64,000 bases of DNA. Source: Ensifer sp. BR816 (GTDB lineage Bacteria > Pseudomonadota > Alphaproteobacteria > Rhizobiales > Rhizobiaceae). This document shows positions 34,302 through 43,657 of this stretch, one piece after another (positions within the stretch are counted from its first letter, which is position 1; the number at the start of each line of letters is the position of its first letter). Where the stretch lies: positions 721,730-785,729 of the forward strand of contig NZ_KB905370.1 in assembly GCF_000378985.1 (NCBI RefSeq), given 5' to 3'. The position numbers and the translations under genes are program-made. The notes under the pieces are model-generated. The model was not told the origin of the DNA and searched no databases. It worked only from the letters and a program-made list of their open reading frames with translations.

Positions 34302-35225
34302 ATGAAGACCATCACGTTGATCGGCGCACCCATCGAGGAAGGTTCCGGCCGCCGCGGCGCCGCCATGGGCCCGACGGCGCTTCGGATCGCCGGCATCGAC
34401 ACGGTCCTCGCGGATCTCGGCCATACGGTTCACGATGAAGGCGATCTGCGACCGCTGCCGGCCCGCGACCTCGCGAACCATCCGGGCGCCAACAATCTGC
34501 AGATGGTTGCCGCCTTTGCCCGGGCGCTCAACGACACGGTGCACGACACGGCCCGCAAGGGACATTTCCCCATCATTCTCGGCGGCGATCACGCCCTCTC
34601 GATGGGCAGTGTCTCGGGCATGGCGCGCCATGCGGACGAAGTCGGCCGGCCGCTCTTCGTGCTCTGGCTCGACGCCCATGCGGACTTCAACTCGCCGTCG
34701 ACCTCGCCCTCCGGCAACATGCACGGCATGCCGGTCGCCTTCTTCTGCGGCGAGGCGGAGTTCGCACCGATCCTTGAGAAGAACCGGCCGCTCGTCGATC
34801 CGAAACGGGTCTACCAGGTCGGTATCCGCTCGGTCGATGCGCGCGAGCGCGAGGAGATCGCCGAGCACGGCGTCAATGTCTACGACATGCGCGCCGTCGA
34901 CGAGATCGGCATGGCGCATATCATGCGTCAGATCCTCGACGAGGTGCGCGCCGCCAACGGCCTCTTGCATGTAAGCCTCGACGTCGATTTCATGGATCCG
35001 GAGTTTGCGCCGGGCGTTGGCACCACGGTGCCGGGCGGCGCCACCTTCCGCGAGGCCCATCTCATCATGGAGATGCTTTGCGACAGCGGCCTCGTCTCCT
35101 CGCTCGACGTCGTCGAACTCAACCCGTTCCTCGACGATCGCGGCAAGAGCGCCCGCGTCCTGGTGGAACTGACGGCAAGCCTCTTCGGCCGCCGCATCCT
35201 TGACCGTCCGACCCGCAGCGCCTGA
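34302..35225 (+). CDS. rocF: Arginase
   Basis: A 307-residue manganese enzyme that splits arginine into ornithine and urea. The metal-binding motifs are [16 protein letters not shown] (residues about 123-129) and SLDVDFMDP. The start at 34302 ([19 protein letters not shown]) is the family one, with AGAAGGCGGAC before it. The ornithine aminotransferase gene follows after 61 bases and a Lrp-type regulator is divergent, giving a complete arginine-to-glutamate semialdehyde pathway unit. Confidence 0.97.
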   Translation: MKTITLIGAPIEEGSGRRGAAMGPTALRIAGIDTVLADLGHTVHDEGDLRPLPARDLANHPGANNLQMVAAFARALNDTVHDTARKGHFPIILGGDHALSMGSVSGMARHADEVGRPLFVLWLDAHADFNSPSTSPSGNMHGMPVAFFCGEAEFAPILEKNRPLVDPKRVYQVGIRSVDAREREEIAEHGVNVYDMRAVDEIGMAHIMRQILDEVRAANGLLHVSLDVDFMDPEFAPGVGTTVPGGATFREAHLIMEMLCDSGLVSSLDVVELNPFLDDRGKSARVLVELTASLFGRRILDRPTRSA

Positions 35226-35286
35226 GAATAAAACCCGTACCGCCGCCGATCGAGGCGGCGGCCGCAAGACAGAGCGGAGAGCGTTG

Positions 35287-36492
35287 ATGAAGACCACGGC
35301 TGCCCTGATCGAGACCGAATCCCGGCTCGGCGCTCACAACTACAAGCCGCTCGACGTCGTGCTGACGCGCGGCGAAGGGGTCTTCGTCTGGGACGTCGAA
35401 GGCAACCGCTACCTCGACTGCCTCTCGGCCTATTCGGCCGTCAACCAGGGCCATTGCCACCCGAAGATCTTCAAGGCGATGGTGGAGCAGGCGCAGAAGC
35501 TGACGCTCACCTCGCGCGCCTTCCGCAACGACCAGCTCGCTCTCTTTTACGAGGAGGTCGCCGGCCTCACCGGCTCGCACAAGGTGCTGCCGATGAACTC
35601 CGGTGCCGAGGCGGTGGAGACGGCGATCAAGGCCGTCCGCAAATGGGGCTACGAGGTGAAGGGCGTCGCCCGCGACCGGGCCGAGATCATCGTCTGCTCC
35701 AACAATTTCCATGGCCGCACGATCGGCATTGTCGGCTTCTCCACCGATCCGGATTCGCATGACGGCTTCGGGCCCTTTGCGCCCGGCTTCCAGATCGTCC
35801 CCTTCGGCGACATCGACGCCTTTCGGGCGGCGATCAGCGAAAACACTGTCGCCTTTCTGGTCGAGCCGATCCAGGGCGAGGCCGGCGTGATCGTGCCGCC
35901 GGTGGGCTATTTCGCGGCGGTGCGCGAGCTCTGCACGCAGCACGGCATCACGCTCGTGCTCGATGAGATCCAGACGGGTCTCGGCCGCACCGGCAGGCTG
36001 CTCGCGGAAGAGCACGAGGGCATCGAGGCGGATGTGACGCTGATCGGCAAGGCGCTTTCCGGCGGCTTCTACCCCGTCTCCGCCGTGCTCTCCAATTCGG
36101 AGGTGCTCGGCGTCCTGAAACCCGGCCAGCACGGCTCCACTTTCGGCGGCAATCCACTCGCCTGCGCGATCGCCAGGGCTGCGCTGAAGGTGCTGACCGA
36201 AGAGGGCATGATCGAGAATTCGGCGCAGATGGGCGAGCGTTTCATGACCGGGCTGACGGACATTCGCTCCAACATGATCAAAGAGGTCCGCGGCCGCGGC
36301 CTGATGCTCGCCGTCGAACTCGTGCCCGAGGCCGGCGGCGCCCGCAAATATTGCGAGGCGCTGAAGGAGCGCGGCATTCTCGCCAAGGATACCCATGGCG
36401 ACACGATCCGCATCGCCCCGCCGCTGGTCATCACCGCCGCTGAGGTAGACTGGGCGCTTGAGCATTTTGCCGCGGTGCTCGCTTCCGTCTGA
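35287..36492 (+). CDS. rocD: Ornithine aminotransferase
   Basis: A 401-residue class III PLP aminotransferase that converts ornithine and 2-oxoglutarate to glutamate semialdehyde and glutamate. Features: [48 protein letters not shown], the PLP-phosphate and cofactor pocket [14 protein letters not shown], the Schiff-base lysine in [15 protein letters not shown], and [10 protein letters not shown]. Length and motifs match bacterial RocD/eukaryotic OAT. It lies downstream of rocF and is probably co-transcribed with it. Confidence 0.96.
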   Translation: MKTTAALIETESRLGAHNYKPLDVVLTRGEGVFVWDVEGNRYLDCLSAYSAVNQGHCHPKIFKAMVEQAQKLTLTSRAFRNDQLALFYEEVAGLTGSHKVLPMNSGAEAVETAIKAVRKWGYEVKGVARDRAEIIVCSNNFHGRTIGIVGFSTDPDSHDGFGPFAPGFQIVPFGDIDAFRAAISENTVAFLVEPIQGEAGVIVPPVGYFAAVRELCTQHGITLVLDEIQTGLGRTGRLLAEEHEGIEADVTLIGKALSGGFYPVSAVLSNSEVLGVLKPGQHGSTFGGNPLACAIARAALKVLTEEGMIENSAQMGERFMTGLTDIRSNMIKEVRGRGLMLAVELVPEAGGARKYCEALKERGILAKDTHGDTIRIAPPLVITAAEVDWALEHFAAVLASV

Positions 36493-36686
36493 GTCCGGCC
36501 TCGGCGGGGAAGGCCAGCCTTGCAGGGCCTCGCAAAAAGCAAGTCTTAACGAATCCCGGACTAGGATGTCCGCCAAAGCGCAAGGCGGGCTCCCCGCGCA
36601 TGATGCGGCTTGCGCGTCGCCGGATGTCGTCGGCGGACCTCATCACCGAGTCGCGCCTTACAGGCGCCGACGGCAAGGAGCTTTAA

Positions 36687-37166
36687 ATGACAGGCACGTT
36701 GAAAACGGCTGGATTTGACGGCGAGACGCTGGAGATCATCGCATTCCGTCTCCACGACCAGGAGTTCTGCGTCAAGACGACAACGATCCGCGAAATCCGC
36801 GGCTGGGCGCCGTCGACGCCGATCCCGCATTCGCCGCCGGAAGTGATCGGCGTCATGAACCTGCGCGGCACGGTGATTCCGATCATCGACCTCGCCCACA
36901 AGCTCGGCATGAAATCGACCGTCGCCAATGAGCGTAGCGCCATCGTCGTCGCCGAAGTCCACAACATGGTGATCGGCCTCGTCGTCGACCGCGTCTCGGA
37001 CATTTTGACGGTGCAGGGCAGCCAGGTGCAGCCGGTACCCGAAGTCACCGCCTCCTTCGACAAGAGTTTCGCCGAAGGCATCATCGCCAACGAAAACGGC
37101 ATGATCTGCTTCCTCAACCTCGCGCGCATGTTCAAGGAACGCGAGGTCGAGGATCTCGCCGCCTGA
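36687..37166 (+). CDS. cheW: Chemotaxis coupling protein CheW (orphan)
   Basis: A 159-residue CheW protein: EIIAFRLHDQEFCVKTTTIREIRGW, then PPEVIGVMNLRGTVIPIIDLAHKLGM, the most conserved part of the family, and VIGLVVDRVSDILTV. CheW links chemoreceptors to the kinase CheA. No che or receptor gene is near, so this is a second, stand-alone copy or a partner of a remote cluster. A strong terminator follows. The 194-base gap upstream shows no gene. Confidence 0.95.
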   Translation: MTGTLKTAGFDGETLEIIAFRLHDQEFCVKTTTIREIRGWAPSTPIPHSPPEVIGVMNLRGTVIPIIDLAHKLGMKSTVANERSAIVVAEVHNMVIGLVVDRVSDILTVQGSQVQPVPEVTASFDKSFAEGIIANENGMICFLNLARMFKEREVEDLAA

Positions 37167-37187
37167 CATCGGCAAATCCAACCGATC

Positions 37188-37222
37188 GGGCCGTCTCGCT
37201 TATGCGAGGCGGCCCTTTGTTT
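37188..37222 (+). terminator. Rho-independent terminator after cheW
   Basis: GGGCCGTCTCGC (37188-37199) pairs with GCGAGGCGGCCC (37204-37215) with one G-T pair and a TTAT loop, followed by TTTGTTT. It also lies 4 bases beyond the convergent fdsD stop. Confidence 0.88.
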
Positions 37223-37225
37223 GGG

Positions 37226-37459
37226 CTATGCCGCTTCCGGGCGACGAATCTTCGGCGCCGCTTCAAGCACCAGGGGGTTCAGTCCTTCGCCACCGTGCTC
37301 GATATGCTCGAACAGCTTGCGGCGCATGCGCGACTCCCAATACTTGTTGATATGCGTCGCCACCCCTTGCGCCGCCTGGTCGGCCGGCTGGCTCTGGAAG
37401 AAGGTCGCGATCTGGTTCGCCATATAGATCAGCTTGGCGTTGGGATTTTCAGGCGACAT
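37226..37459 (-). CDS. fdsD: Formate dehydrogenase delta subunit
   Basis: A 77-residue protein of the FdsD family: KLIYMANQIATFFQSQPADQAAQGVATHINKYWESRMRRKLFEH is the family core. FdsD is encoded last in NAD-dependent formate dehydrogenase operons and is needed for assembly or activity rather than catalysis. Its start overlaps the end of fdhD by 11 bases, so it is translationally coupled. It closes the minus-strand fds operon and faces cheW across a terminator. Confidence 0.92.
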   Translation of the reverse strand: MSPENPNAKLIYMANQIATFFQSQPADQAAQGVATHINKYWESRMRRKLFEHIEHGGEGLNPLVLEAAPKIRRPEAA

Positions 37460-38333
37460 CGGCGACTGCTCCGCTCTCTATGCGCTCGGGATGGGTGAAG
37501 ATTTCGAATTCGTCGCCGCGCACCAGCGCGACCAGCGTCATGCCGGCCGCCTCCGCCGTGCGGATGGCAAGCGCCGTCGGCGCCGAAATGGCGATGATCA
37601 CGGGGCTGCCGGCGATCGCCGTCTTCTGCACCATCTCGACGGAGACGCGGGAGGTGACGACGACCGCGCCTTCAGCGCCCTTGAAGCCGGCGCGCGCGGC
37701 GGCACCGGTCAGCTTGTCCAGCGCATTGTGGCGGCCGACATCCTCGCGAACCGCGATCAGTCCCCGGCCCGGAACGTAGAAGGCGGCGCCGTGCACGGCG
37801 CGGGTCTCGAGGTGCAGTGGCTGCTGGCCGTTGAGCAGGCCGACGGCCTGCACGATATCCTGCTCGGAGAGCCTGAGGGCCGAGCCCGAGACGTCCGGCG
37901 TCGCCCGCACGGCCTGCTCGATCGATTCGATGCCGCAGAGGCCACACCCGACGGGCCCGGCCATGTGGCGACGGCGCAGCCGCAGCGCGTCGTTCTGCTC
38001 GTCCCTGAGCATGATCTGCAGGTCGATACCCTTGTCCTCGGCAACGACATCGACCGTCTCGATCTGGTCCGGGTCGGTGATGATGCCTTCGGTCAGGCTG
38101 AAGCCGACGGCGAAATCCTCGAGATCGGCGGGCGTCGCCATCATCACCGCATGGGTAGAACCGCCATAGGTCAAGGCGATCGCCGTTTCTTCCGGCACGA
38201 CGCGCGATTGCCGGATCATCGCGCCCGCGCGCCGGGCGGCTTGCGGAACCTTCGCCGTCGTCTTGAACCGGGTCCTGTCGGCCGCGGCGACTGCGGCTGC
38301 CGTGGGAGAGGGAGGAAGTCGCTTGTCCGCCAT
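37449..38333 (-). CDS. fdhD: Formate dehydrogenase accessory sulfurtransferase
   Basis: A 294-residue FdhD (FdsC) protein that passes sulfur to the molybdenum cofactor of formate dehydrogenase. The sulfur-carrying Cys pair is in GPVGCGLCGIESIEQ (CGLC near residue 130). Other family segments are FAVGFSLTEGII, LREDVGRHNALDKLTGAA in the form IAVREDVGRHNALDK, and VVVTSRVSVEMVQKTAIAGSP. It starts 8 bases after fdsA and overlaps fdsD. It is essential for making an active FdsA. Confidence 0.95.
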   Translation of the reverse strand: MADKRLPPSPTAAAVAAADRTRFKTTAKVPQAARRAGAMIRQSRVVPEETAIALTYGGSTHAVMMATPADLEDFAVGFSLTEGIITDPDQIETVDVVAEDKGIDLQIMLRDEQNDALRLRRRHMAGPVGCGLCGIESIEQAVRATPDVSGSALRLSEQDIVQAVGLLNGQQPLHLETRAVHGAAFYVPGRGLIAVREDVGRHNALDKLTGAAARAGFKGAEGAVVVTSRVSVEMVQKTAIAGSPVIIAISAPTALAIRTAEAAGMTLVALVRGDEFEIFTHPERIESGAVADVA

Positions 38334-38341
38334 TCCGCCCC

Positions 38342-41221
38342 CTACTCCGCCGCCTCCAGCTTGCCGGCGATCCGCCGCGACTGGCGGGCCTGCTCGTCAT
38401 AGTCGACCTGCCAGTCGGAAGGACCGTTTGAGGGCGAGACCTGCACCGCCGTCACCTTGTATTCCGGGCAATTGGTTGCCCAGTCGGAGAAGTCGGTGGT
38501 GATGACGTTCGCCTGTGTCGTCGGATGGTGGAAGGTGGTGTAGACGACGCCCGGCGCGACGCGATCGGTGATGAGTGCGCGCAACGTCGTTTCGCCCGAG
38601 CGGCTGGCAAGCCGTATCCAGTCGCCGTCGCGGATGCCGCGCTGCTCGGCATCGTGCGGATGGACCTCCAGCCGGTCTTCCGGGTGCCAGACGACGTTGT
38701 CGGTGCGCCGTGTCTGGGCGCCGACATTGTAGTGGCTGAGGATGCGGCCGGTGGTGAGCAGCAGCGGGAAGCGCGGTCCGGTCTTCTCGTCCGTGGCGAC
38801 ATATTCCGTGCGGATGAACTTGCCCTTGCCGCGCACGAAACCGTCGACGTGCATGATCGGCGAGCCAAGCGGTGCCTTCTCGTTGCAGGGCCACTGTACC
38901 GAACCCATCTTGTCGAGATAGTCATAAGAGACCAAGGCGAAGGTCGGCGTCGTCGCCGCGATCTCGTCCATGATCTCGGACGGGTGGCGATAGTTCCAGT
39001 CGAGCCCCATGGCCTGCGCCATCTTCTGCGTCACCTCCCAGTCGGCATAGCCGTTCTTCGGCCGCATCACCTTGCGGACGCGATTGATGCGCCGTTCGGC
39101 ATTCGTGAAGGTGCCGTCCTTTTCGAGGAAGGTCGAGCCGGGCAGGAAGACATGCGCGTAGTTGGCCGTCTCGTTGAGGAAGAGGTCCTGCACCACGACG
39201 CACTCCATCGCCGCGAGGCCGGCGGCCACGTGCTTGGTGTCCGGATCGGACTGCAGGATGTCCTCGCCCTGGATGTAGAGCCCCTTGAAGGTGCCGTCGA
39301 CCGCCGCGTCAAGCATGTTCGGGATGCGCAGGCCCGGCTCGTTGCTCAAGCTCACGCCCCAGAGCTTTTCGAAGGTCTCGCGCGTCGCGTCGTCGGAAAT
39401 ATGCCGGTAGCCGGGCAGCTCGTGCGGGAAGGAGCCCATGTCGCAGGAGCCCTGCACGTTGTTCTGGCCGCGCAGCGGATTGACGCCGACGCCCGGCCGG
39501 CCGATGTTGCCGGTCACCATGGCGAGGTTGGCGATCGCCATGACCGTCGTCGAACCCTGGCTGTGCTCGGTGACGCCGAGGCCGTAATAGATCGCGCCGT
39601 TGCCGCCGGTAGCGTACAGACGCGCGGCACCGCGCACGAGCTCCGCCGGAACGCCGGTATAAGCTTCGGTCGCCTCCGGGCTGTGATAGGGCTCGGCGAC
39701 GAACGCCGCCCAATCCTCAAATTCCGACCAGTCGCAGCGCTCGCGGATGAAGGTCTCGTTGGCGAGGCCCTCGGTGACGATGACATGGGCGAGCGCCGTC
39801 AGAATGGCGACGTTGGTGCCGGGCTTGATCGGCAGGTGGTACGAGGCTTCGACATGGGCCGAGCGGACGAGGTCGATGCGGCGCGGATCGATGACGATCA
39901 GCTTTGCGCCCTCGCGCAGCCGTTTCTTCAGCCGCGAGGCGAAGACCGGATGGCCGTCGGTCGGGTTGGCGCCGATGATAACCGCAACCTCCGTCTCCTC
40001 AACACTGTCGAAATTCTGCGTGCCGGCCGAGGTGCCGAAGGTCTGGTTGAGGCCGTAGCCGGTCGGCGAATGGCAGACGCGGGCGCAGGTGTCGACATTG
40101 TTGTTGCCGAAGCCGGCACGCACCAGCTTCTGCACCAGATAGGTTTCCTCGTTGGTGCAGCGCGACGAGGTGATGCCGCCGACGGAATCACGGCCATACT
40201 GGTACTGGATGCGGCGGAACTCGGACGCGACATGCGCGTAGGCCTCTTCCCAGGTAACCTCGCGCCAGGGATCGCTGACCTTCTCGCGGATCATCGGATT
40301 GAGGATGCGGTCCTTGTGGCTGGAGTAGCCATAGGCGAAACGGCCCTTGACGCAGGAATGGCCGCGGTTCGCCTGGCCGTCCTTCCACGGCACCATGCGC
40401 ACCAGTTCCTCGCCGCGCATCTCCGCCTTGAACGAGCAGCCGACGCCGCAATAGGCGCAGGTGGTGACGACCGAATGTTCCGGCTGGCCGATCTCGATCA
40501 CCGACTTTTCCGTCAGCGTCGCCGTCGGGCAGGCCTGCACGCAGGCGCCGCAGGAGACGCATTCGGAGGAGACGAAATCCTCGCTCATGCCGGCCGAGAC
40601 GCGCGAATCGAAGCCGCGGCCGCTGATCGTCAGCGCGAAGGTGCCCTGCACTTCCTCGCAGGCCCGCACGCAGCGCGAGCAGACGATGCACTTCGCCGGA
40701 TCAAAGGTGAAATACGGGTTGGATTCATCCTTCGGCGCCCATTGGCGATTGATCTCGCCATTGTTGCGCGCCTGGACGTGGTTGGACCCGTCATAGCCGT
40801 AGCGCACGTCGCGCAGGCCGACGGCGCCCGCCATGTCCTGCAGCTCGCAATCGCCATTGGCCGCACAGGTCAGGCAGTCGAGCGGGTGGTCGGAGATGTA
40901 AAGCTCCATGACGCCGCGACGGACGTCCTTCAGGCGCTGCGTCTGTGTCGAAACGCTGATGCCCTGTGCGACCGGCGTCGTGCAGGAGGCCGGCATGCCG
41001 GCCCGGCCCTCGATCTCGACCAGACAGAGGCGGCAGGACCCGAAGGCATCCATCATGTCGGAGGCACAGAGCTTCGGCACCTCGATACCGGCTTCCATCG
41101 CCGCCCGCATGATCGACGTGCCTTCCGGCACGCTGATTTCCTGCCCGTCGATCGTCAGCGTCACCAGCTTTTCGGACTTGGAAGCAGGAGTGCCGTAATT
41201 GATTTCATGAATGAGAGACAT
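38342..41221 (-). CDS. fdsA: NAD-dependent formate dehydrogenase alpha subunit (Mo/Fe-S)
   Basis: A 959-residue molybdopterin enzyme that oxidises formate to CO2. The N-terminal NuoG-like part binds iron-sulfur clusters: CASDMMDAFGSCRLCLVE ([2Fe-2S]), HPLDCLTCAANGDCELQ, CIVCSRCVRACEEV and CVSCGACVQACPT ([4Fe-4S]), then CAYCGVGC before the Mo domain. The Mo ligand is the Cys of ARVCHSPTGYG; there is no in-frame UGA, so this is the Cys rather than the selenocysteine type. The C-terminal domain binds the two pterins. It works with FdsB and FdsG to reduce NAD+. A RIME-like element separates its start from fdsB. Confidence 0.97.
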   Translation of the reverse strand: MSLIHEINYGTPASKSEKLVTLTIDGQEISVPEGTSIMRAAMEAGIEVPKLCASDMMDAFGSCRLCLVEIEGRAGMPASCTTPVAQGISVSTQTQRLKDVRRGVMELYISDHPLDCLTCAANGDCELQDMAGAVGLRDVRYGYDGSNHVQARNNGEINRQWAPKDESNPYFTFDPAKCIVCSRCVRACEEVQGTFALTISGRGFDSRVSAGMSEDFVSSECVSCGACVQACPTATLTEKSVIEIGQPEHSVVTTCAYCGVGCSFKAEMRGEELVRMVPWKDGQANRGHSCVKGRFAYGYSSHKDRILNPMIREKVSDPWREVTWEEAYAHVASEFRRIQYQYGRDSVGGITSSRCTNEETYLVQKLVRAGFGNNNVDTCARVCHSPTGYGLNQTFGTSAGTQNFDSVEETEVAVIIGANPTDGHPVFASRLKKRLREGAKLIVIDPRRIDLVRSAHVEASYHLPIKPGTNVAILTALAHVIVTEGLANETFIRERCDWSEFEDWAAFVAEPYHSPEATEAYTGVPAELVRGAARLYATGGNGAIYYGLGVTEHSQGSTTVMAIANLAMVTGNIGRPGVGVNPLRGQNNVQGSCDMGSFPHELPGYRHISDDATRETFEKLWGVSLSNEPGLRIPNMLDAAVDGTFKGLYIQGEDILQSDPDTKHVAAGLAAMECVVVQDLFLNETANYAHVFLPGSTFLEKDGTFTNAERRINRVRKVMRPKNGYADWEVTQKMAQAMGLDWNYRHPSEIMDEIAATTPTFALVSYDYLDKMGSVQWPCNEKAPLGSPIMHVDGFVRGKGKFIRTEYVATDEKTGPRFPLLLTTGRILSHYNVGAQTRRTDNVVWHPEDRLEVHPHDAEQRGIRDGDWIRLASRSGETTLRALITDRVAPGVVYTTFHHPTTQANVITTDFSDWATNCPEYKVTAVQVSPSNGPSDWQVDYDEQARQSRRIAGKLEAAE

Positions 41222-41260
41222 TAACGGGCCTCCTGAGAAATTGCGTTCAGCGAGGGCTCA

Positions 41261-41432
41261 CCCCCCTCTGCCCTGCCGGGCATCTCCCCCACAAGGGGGG
41301 AGAATGGATGTGGCACGATCTGCGTCCCCAGCAGAGGGGTCCACTCGCGGAATCGTTTTGGCGGCAGCGGGCGGGGCGCCGCGAGTCGATCTCCCCCCTT
41401 GTGGGGGAGATGGCCGGCAGGCCAGAGGGGGG
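41261..41432. repeat. RIME-like mosaic palindromic element, copy A3 (inside the fds operon)
   Basis: Arms CCCCCCTCTGCCCTGCCGGG and GGCCGGCAGGCCAGAGGGGGG-type sequence are inverted repeats; the right arm differs slightly (GGCCGGCAGGCCAG) from the other A copies. It fills most of the 226-base gap between fdsB and fdsA, where tight spacing would be expected, and may act as an RNA processing or attenuation point. Confidence 0.9.
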
Positions 41433-41447
41433 TGCTCGCCGCGTTCA

Positions 41448-43004
41448 TCATTCCGCAGCCTCCACCACCGGCGCCGGCGCGAAATCCTCCGGGAAATGCG
41501 TCATGGCGCTCATCACCGGATAGGGCGTGAAGCCGCCGAGGGCGCAGAGCGAGCCGAACTTCATCGTGTTGCAGAGATCGGCGAGCAGTTCGCGGTTCTT
41601 CTCCGGTTCGATGCCGGCCGCGATCTTGTCCGCCACCTCGACACCGCGCGTCGAGCCAATGCGGCAGGGCGTGCACTTACCGCAGCTCTCGACCGCGCAG
41701 AACTCCATCGCGAAGCGGGCCTGCTTCAGCATGTCGGCCGTGTCGTCGAAGACGACGATGCCGGCATGGCCGATCAACCCGTCCTTCGCGGCGAAGGCCT
41801 CGTAGTCGAAAGGCGTGTCGAACAGCGCCCGCGGGAAATAGGCGCCGAGCGGACCACCGACCTGCACCGCCTTGACCGGCCGGCCGCTCGCCGTGCCGCC
41901 GCCGATTTCGTCGACGATCTCGCCGAGCGTCAGGCCGAAGGCGGTTTCGTAAAGTCCGGCATGCTTGACGTTGCCGGCGATCTGGATCGGGATCGTACCG
42001 CGAGACCTTCCCATGCCGAAGTCGCGGTAGTAGGCAGCGCCCTTGTCCATGATGACCGGCACCGAGGCGAGCGAGATGACGTTGTTGATCACCGTCGGAC
42101 GGTCGAACAGGCCCTTGTGGGCCGGCAGCGGCGGCTTGGCGCGCACCAGCCCGCGCTTGCCCTCGAGGCTGTTCAAGAGCGAGGTTTCCTCGCCGCAGAC
42201 ATAGGCGCCCGCCCCTGTCCTGACCTCCATGTCGAAGGCGTGGGCGGAACCGAGCACCGAGGCGCCGAGCACGCCGGCGGCGCGGGCGTTCTCGATCGCA
42301 GCGCTCATCGCGGCAATGGCATGCGGGTATTCGGATCGGGTATAGATGTAACCCTTGGTCGCACCGGTGGCGATGCCGGCGATCGCCATGCCTTCGATCA
42401 ACACGAAGGGGTCGCCTTCCATGATCATCCGGTCGGCGAAGGTGCCGCTATCGCCCTCGTCGGCGTTGCAGACGATGTATTTCTGCGCGCCCTGGGCCTC
42501 GAGAACGGTCTTCCACTTGATGCCGGTCGGGAAGCCGGCGCCGCCGCGACCGCGCAGGCCGCTTTCGGTGACCTCGGCAACGATCGCCGCCGGCTGCATC
42601 GAGACGGCCTTCTCAAGGCCGCGCAAGCCACCGTGGGTGCGATAGTCGTCGAGCGAGAGGGGATCGGTGACCCCGCAGCGGGCGAAGGTCAGCCGCGTCT
42701 GGTTCTTGAGGAAGGGGATTTCTTCCGTCTTGCCAAGACAGAGCGGATGCGTGCCACCGGAAAGCAAGCCCGAATCGAGAAGCGAGGCGACGTCGCGCGC
42801 CTTGACCGGACCATAGGCGATGCGGCCTTCGGCGGTTTCGACCTCGACGAGCGGTTCCAGCCAGTGCATGCCGCGCGAGCCGTTGCGGACGATCGTGGCG
42901 TCGAGGCCACGGGCGGCGATTGCCTCGGCCATCGCCGTCGCAACCTTTTCGGCGCCAAGTGCAAGGGCCGCTGCATCGCGTGGAATGTAGATCTTCACGG
43001 TCAT
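41448..43004 (-). CDS. fdsB: NAD-dependent formate dehydrogenase beta subunit
   Basis: A 518-residue flavoprotein that passes electrons to NAD+. An N-terminal thioredoxin-like domain (residues 1 to about 90) precedes the NuoF-like part with GLRGRGGAGFPTGIKW (FMN/NADH binding), ICNADEGDSGTFADR, GAYVCGEETSLLNSLEGKRG and the [4Fe-4S] site CAVESCGKCTPCRIG. Its start overlaps fdsG by four bases (ATGA). The fused thioredoxin-like domain is normal for FdsB. Confidence 0.96.
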   Translation of the reverse strand: MTVKIYIPRDAAALALGAEKVATAMAEAIAARGLDATIVRNGSRGMHWLEPLVEVETAEGRIAYGPVKARDVASLLDSGLLSGGTHPLCLGKTEEIPFLKNQTRLTFARCGVTDPLSLDDYRTHGGLRGLEKAVSMQPAAIVAEVTESGLRGRGGAGFPTGIKWKTVLEAQGAQKYIVCNADEGDSGTFADRMIMEGDPFVLIEGMAIAGIATGATKGYIYTRSEYPHAIAAMSAAIENARAAGVLGASVLGSAHAFDMEVRTGAGAYVCGEETSLLNSLEGKRGLVRAKPPLPAHKGLFDRPTVINNVISLASVPVIMDKGAAYYRDFGMGRSRGTIPIQIAGNVKHAGLYETAFGLTLGEIVDEIGGGTASGRPVKAVQVGGPLGAYFPRALFDTPFDYEAFAAKDGLIGHAGIVVFDDTADMLKQARFAMEFCAVESCGKCTPCRIGSTRGVEVADKIAAGIEPEKNRELLADLCNTMKFGSLCALGGFTPYPVMSAMTHFPEDFAPAPVVEAAE

Positions 43005-43480
43005 CGGCGTGCCTCCGCGACAAGCGCTTCCAGTTCGGCATCGTCGAGCCGCGCATGCACCTCGCCGTCGAGCATCGCCGACGGCGAGCAGGAACAGAGC
43101 CCGAGACAGTAGACCGGCTCGAGCGTCACGGCGCCGTCCGGCGTCGTCTCGTGGAAATCGATGCCGAGCAGCGCCTTGGCACGCTCCGCAAGCCGGTCGC
43201 CGCCCATCGACTGACAGGCCTCGGCGCGACAGAGCTTCAGCACATGCCGCCCGGCCGGATGCTTGCGGAAATCATGATAGAAGGTGACGACGCCGTAGAC
43301 TTCGGCGCGCGACAGGTTGAGCTCGCGCGCGAGGACCGGCAGGCACTCCTCCGGCACATAGCCGAACTCGTCCTGGATCTCGTGCAGGATCGGCAGGAGC
43401 GGGCCTTCCAGCCCCTTGAGTTCGCCGACAATCGCCAGCGTACGCTCGGTCACGTCTGCGCCGTGCAGATGAATATTCAC
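43001..43480 (-). CDS. fdsG: NAD-dependent formate dehydrogenase gamma subunit
   Basis: A 159-residue NuoE-like protein carrying a [2Fe-2S] cluster, with ligands in LKLCRAEACQSMGG and VYCLGLCSCSP. The upstream part (LAIVGELKGLEGPLLPILHEIQDEFGYVPEE) is the usual helical domain. The start is taken as the GTG at 43480 (VNIHLHGADVTERTL), with GGGAGGG about 8 bases before it; longer readings to 43594 add residues unlike the family. First structural gene of the operon, downstream of the LysR gene. Confidence 0.92.
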   Translation of the reverse strand: MNIHLHGADVTERTLAIVGELKGLEGPLLPILHEIQDEFGYVPEECLPVLARELNLSRAEVYGVVTFYHDFRKHPAGRHVLKLCRAEACQSMGGDRLAERAKALLGIDFHETTPDGAVTLEPVYCLGLCSCSPSAMLDGEVHARLDDAELEALVAEARR

Positions 43481-43642
43481 GCGAAGAGCCCTCCCGGCTC
43501 GCGGCGCATAGCAAGGTCTGCCGGACCGCCCTGCACCGGATTTCATACGCTCTTGCAGAGATCGGAGCCTCTTCGGCCTCTGCACAGACAACAAGCTTCG
43601 CGCTTAAGGCCGAAAGGGTCAATAATGCTGTTCCGTTGATCG

Positions 43643-43657
43643 ATAGAAAAAATCTAT
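43643..43657. promoter_or_regulatory. LysR-type operator upstream of fdsG
   Basis: ATAG-N7-CTAT (43643-43657) matches the classical LysR/OxyR tetranucleotide half-site layout and the T-N11-A rule. It overlaps the stop codon of the LysR gene and lies 163 bases before the fdsG start, a suitable place for FdsR to act. Confidence 0.6.

Noticed and set aside
38525..41224. A 899-codon open frame on the plus strand opposite fdsA
   Set aside because: It is the antisense shadow of fdsA in GC-rich DNA; its translation has no family features while the minus strand shows all Fe-S and Mo motifs.
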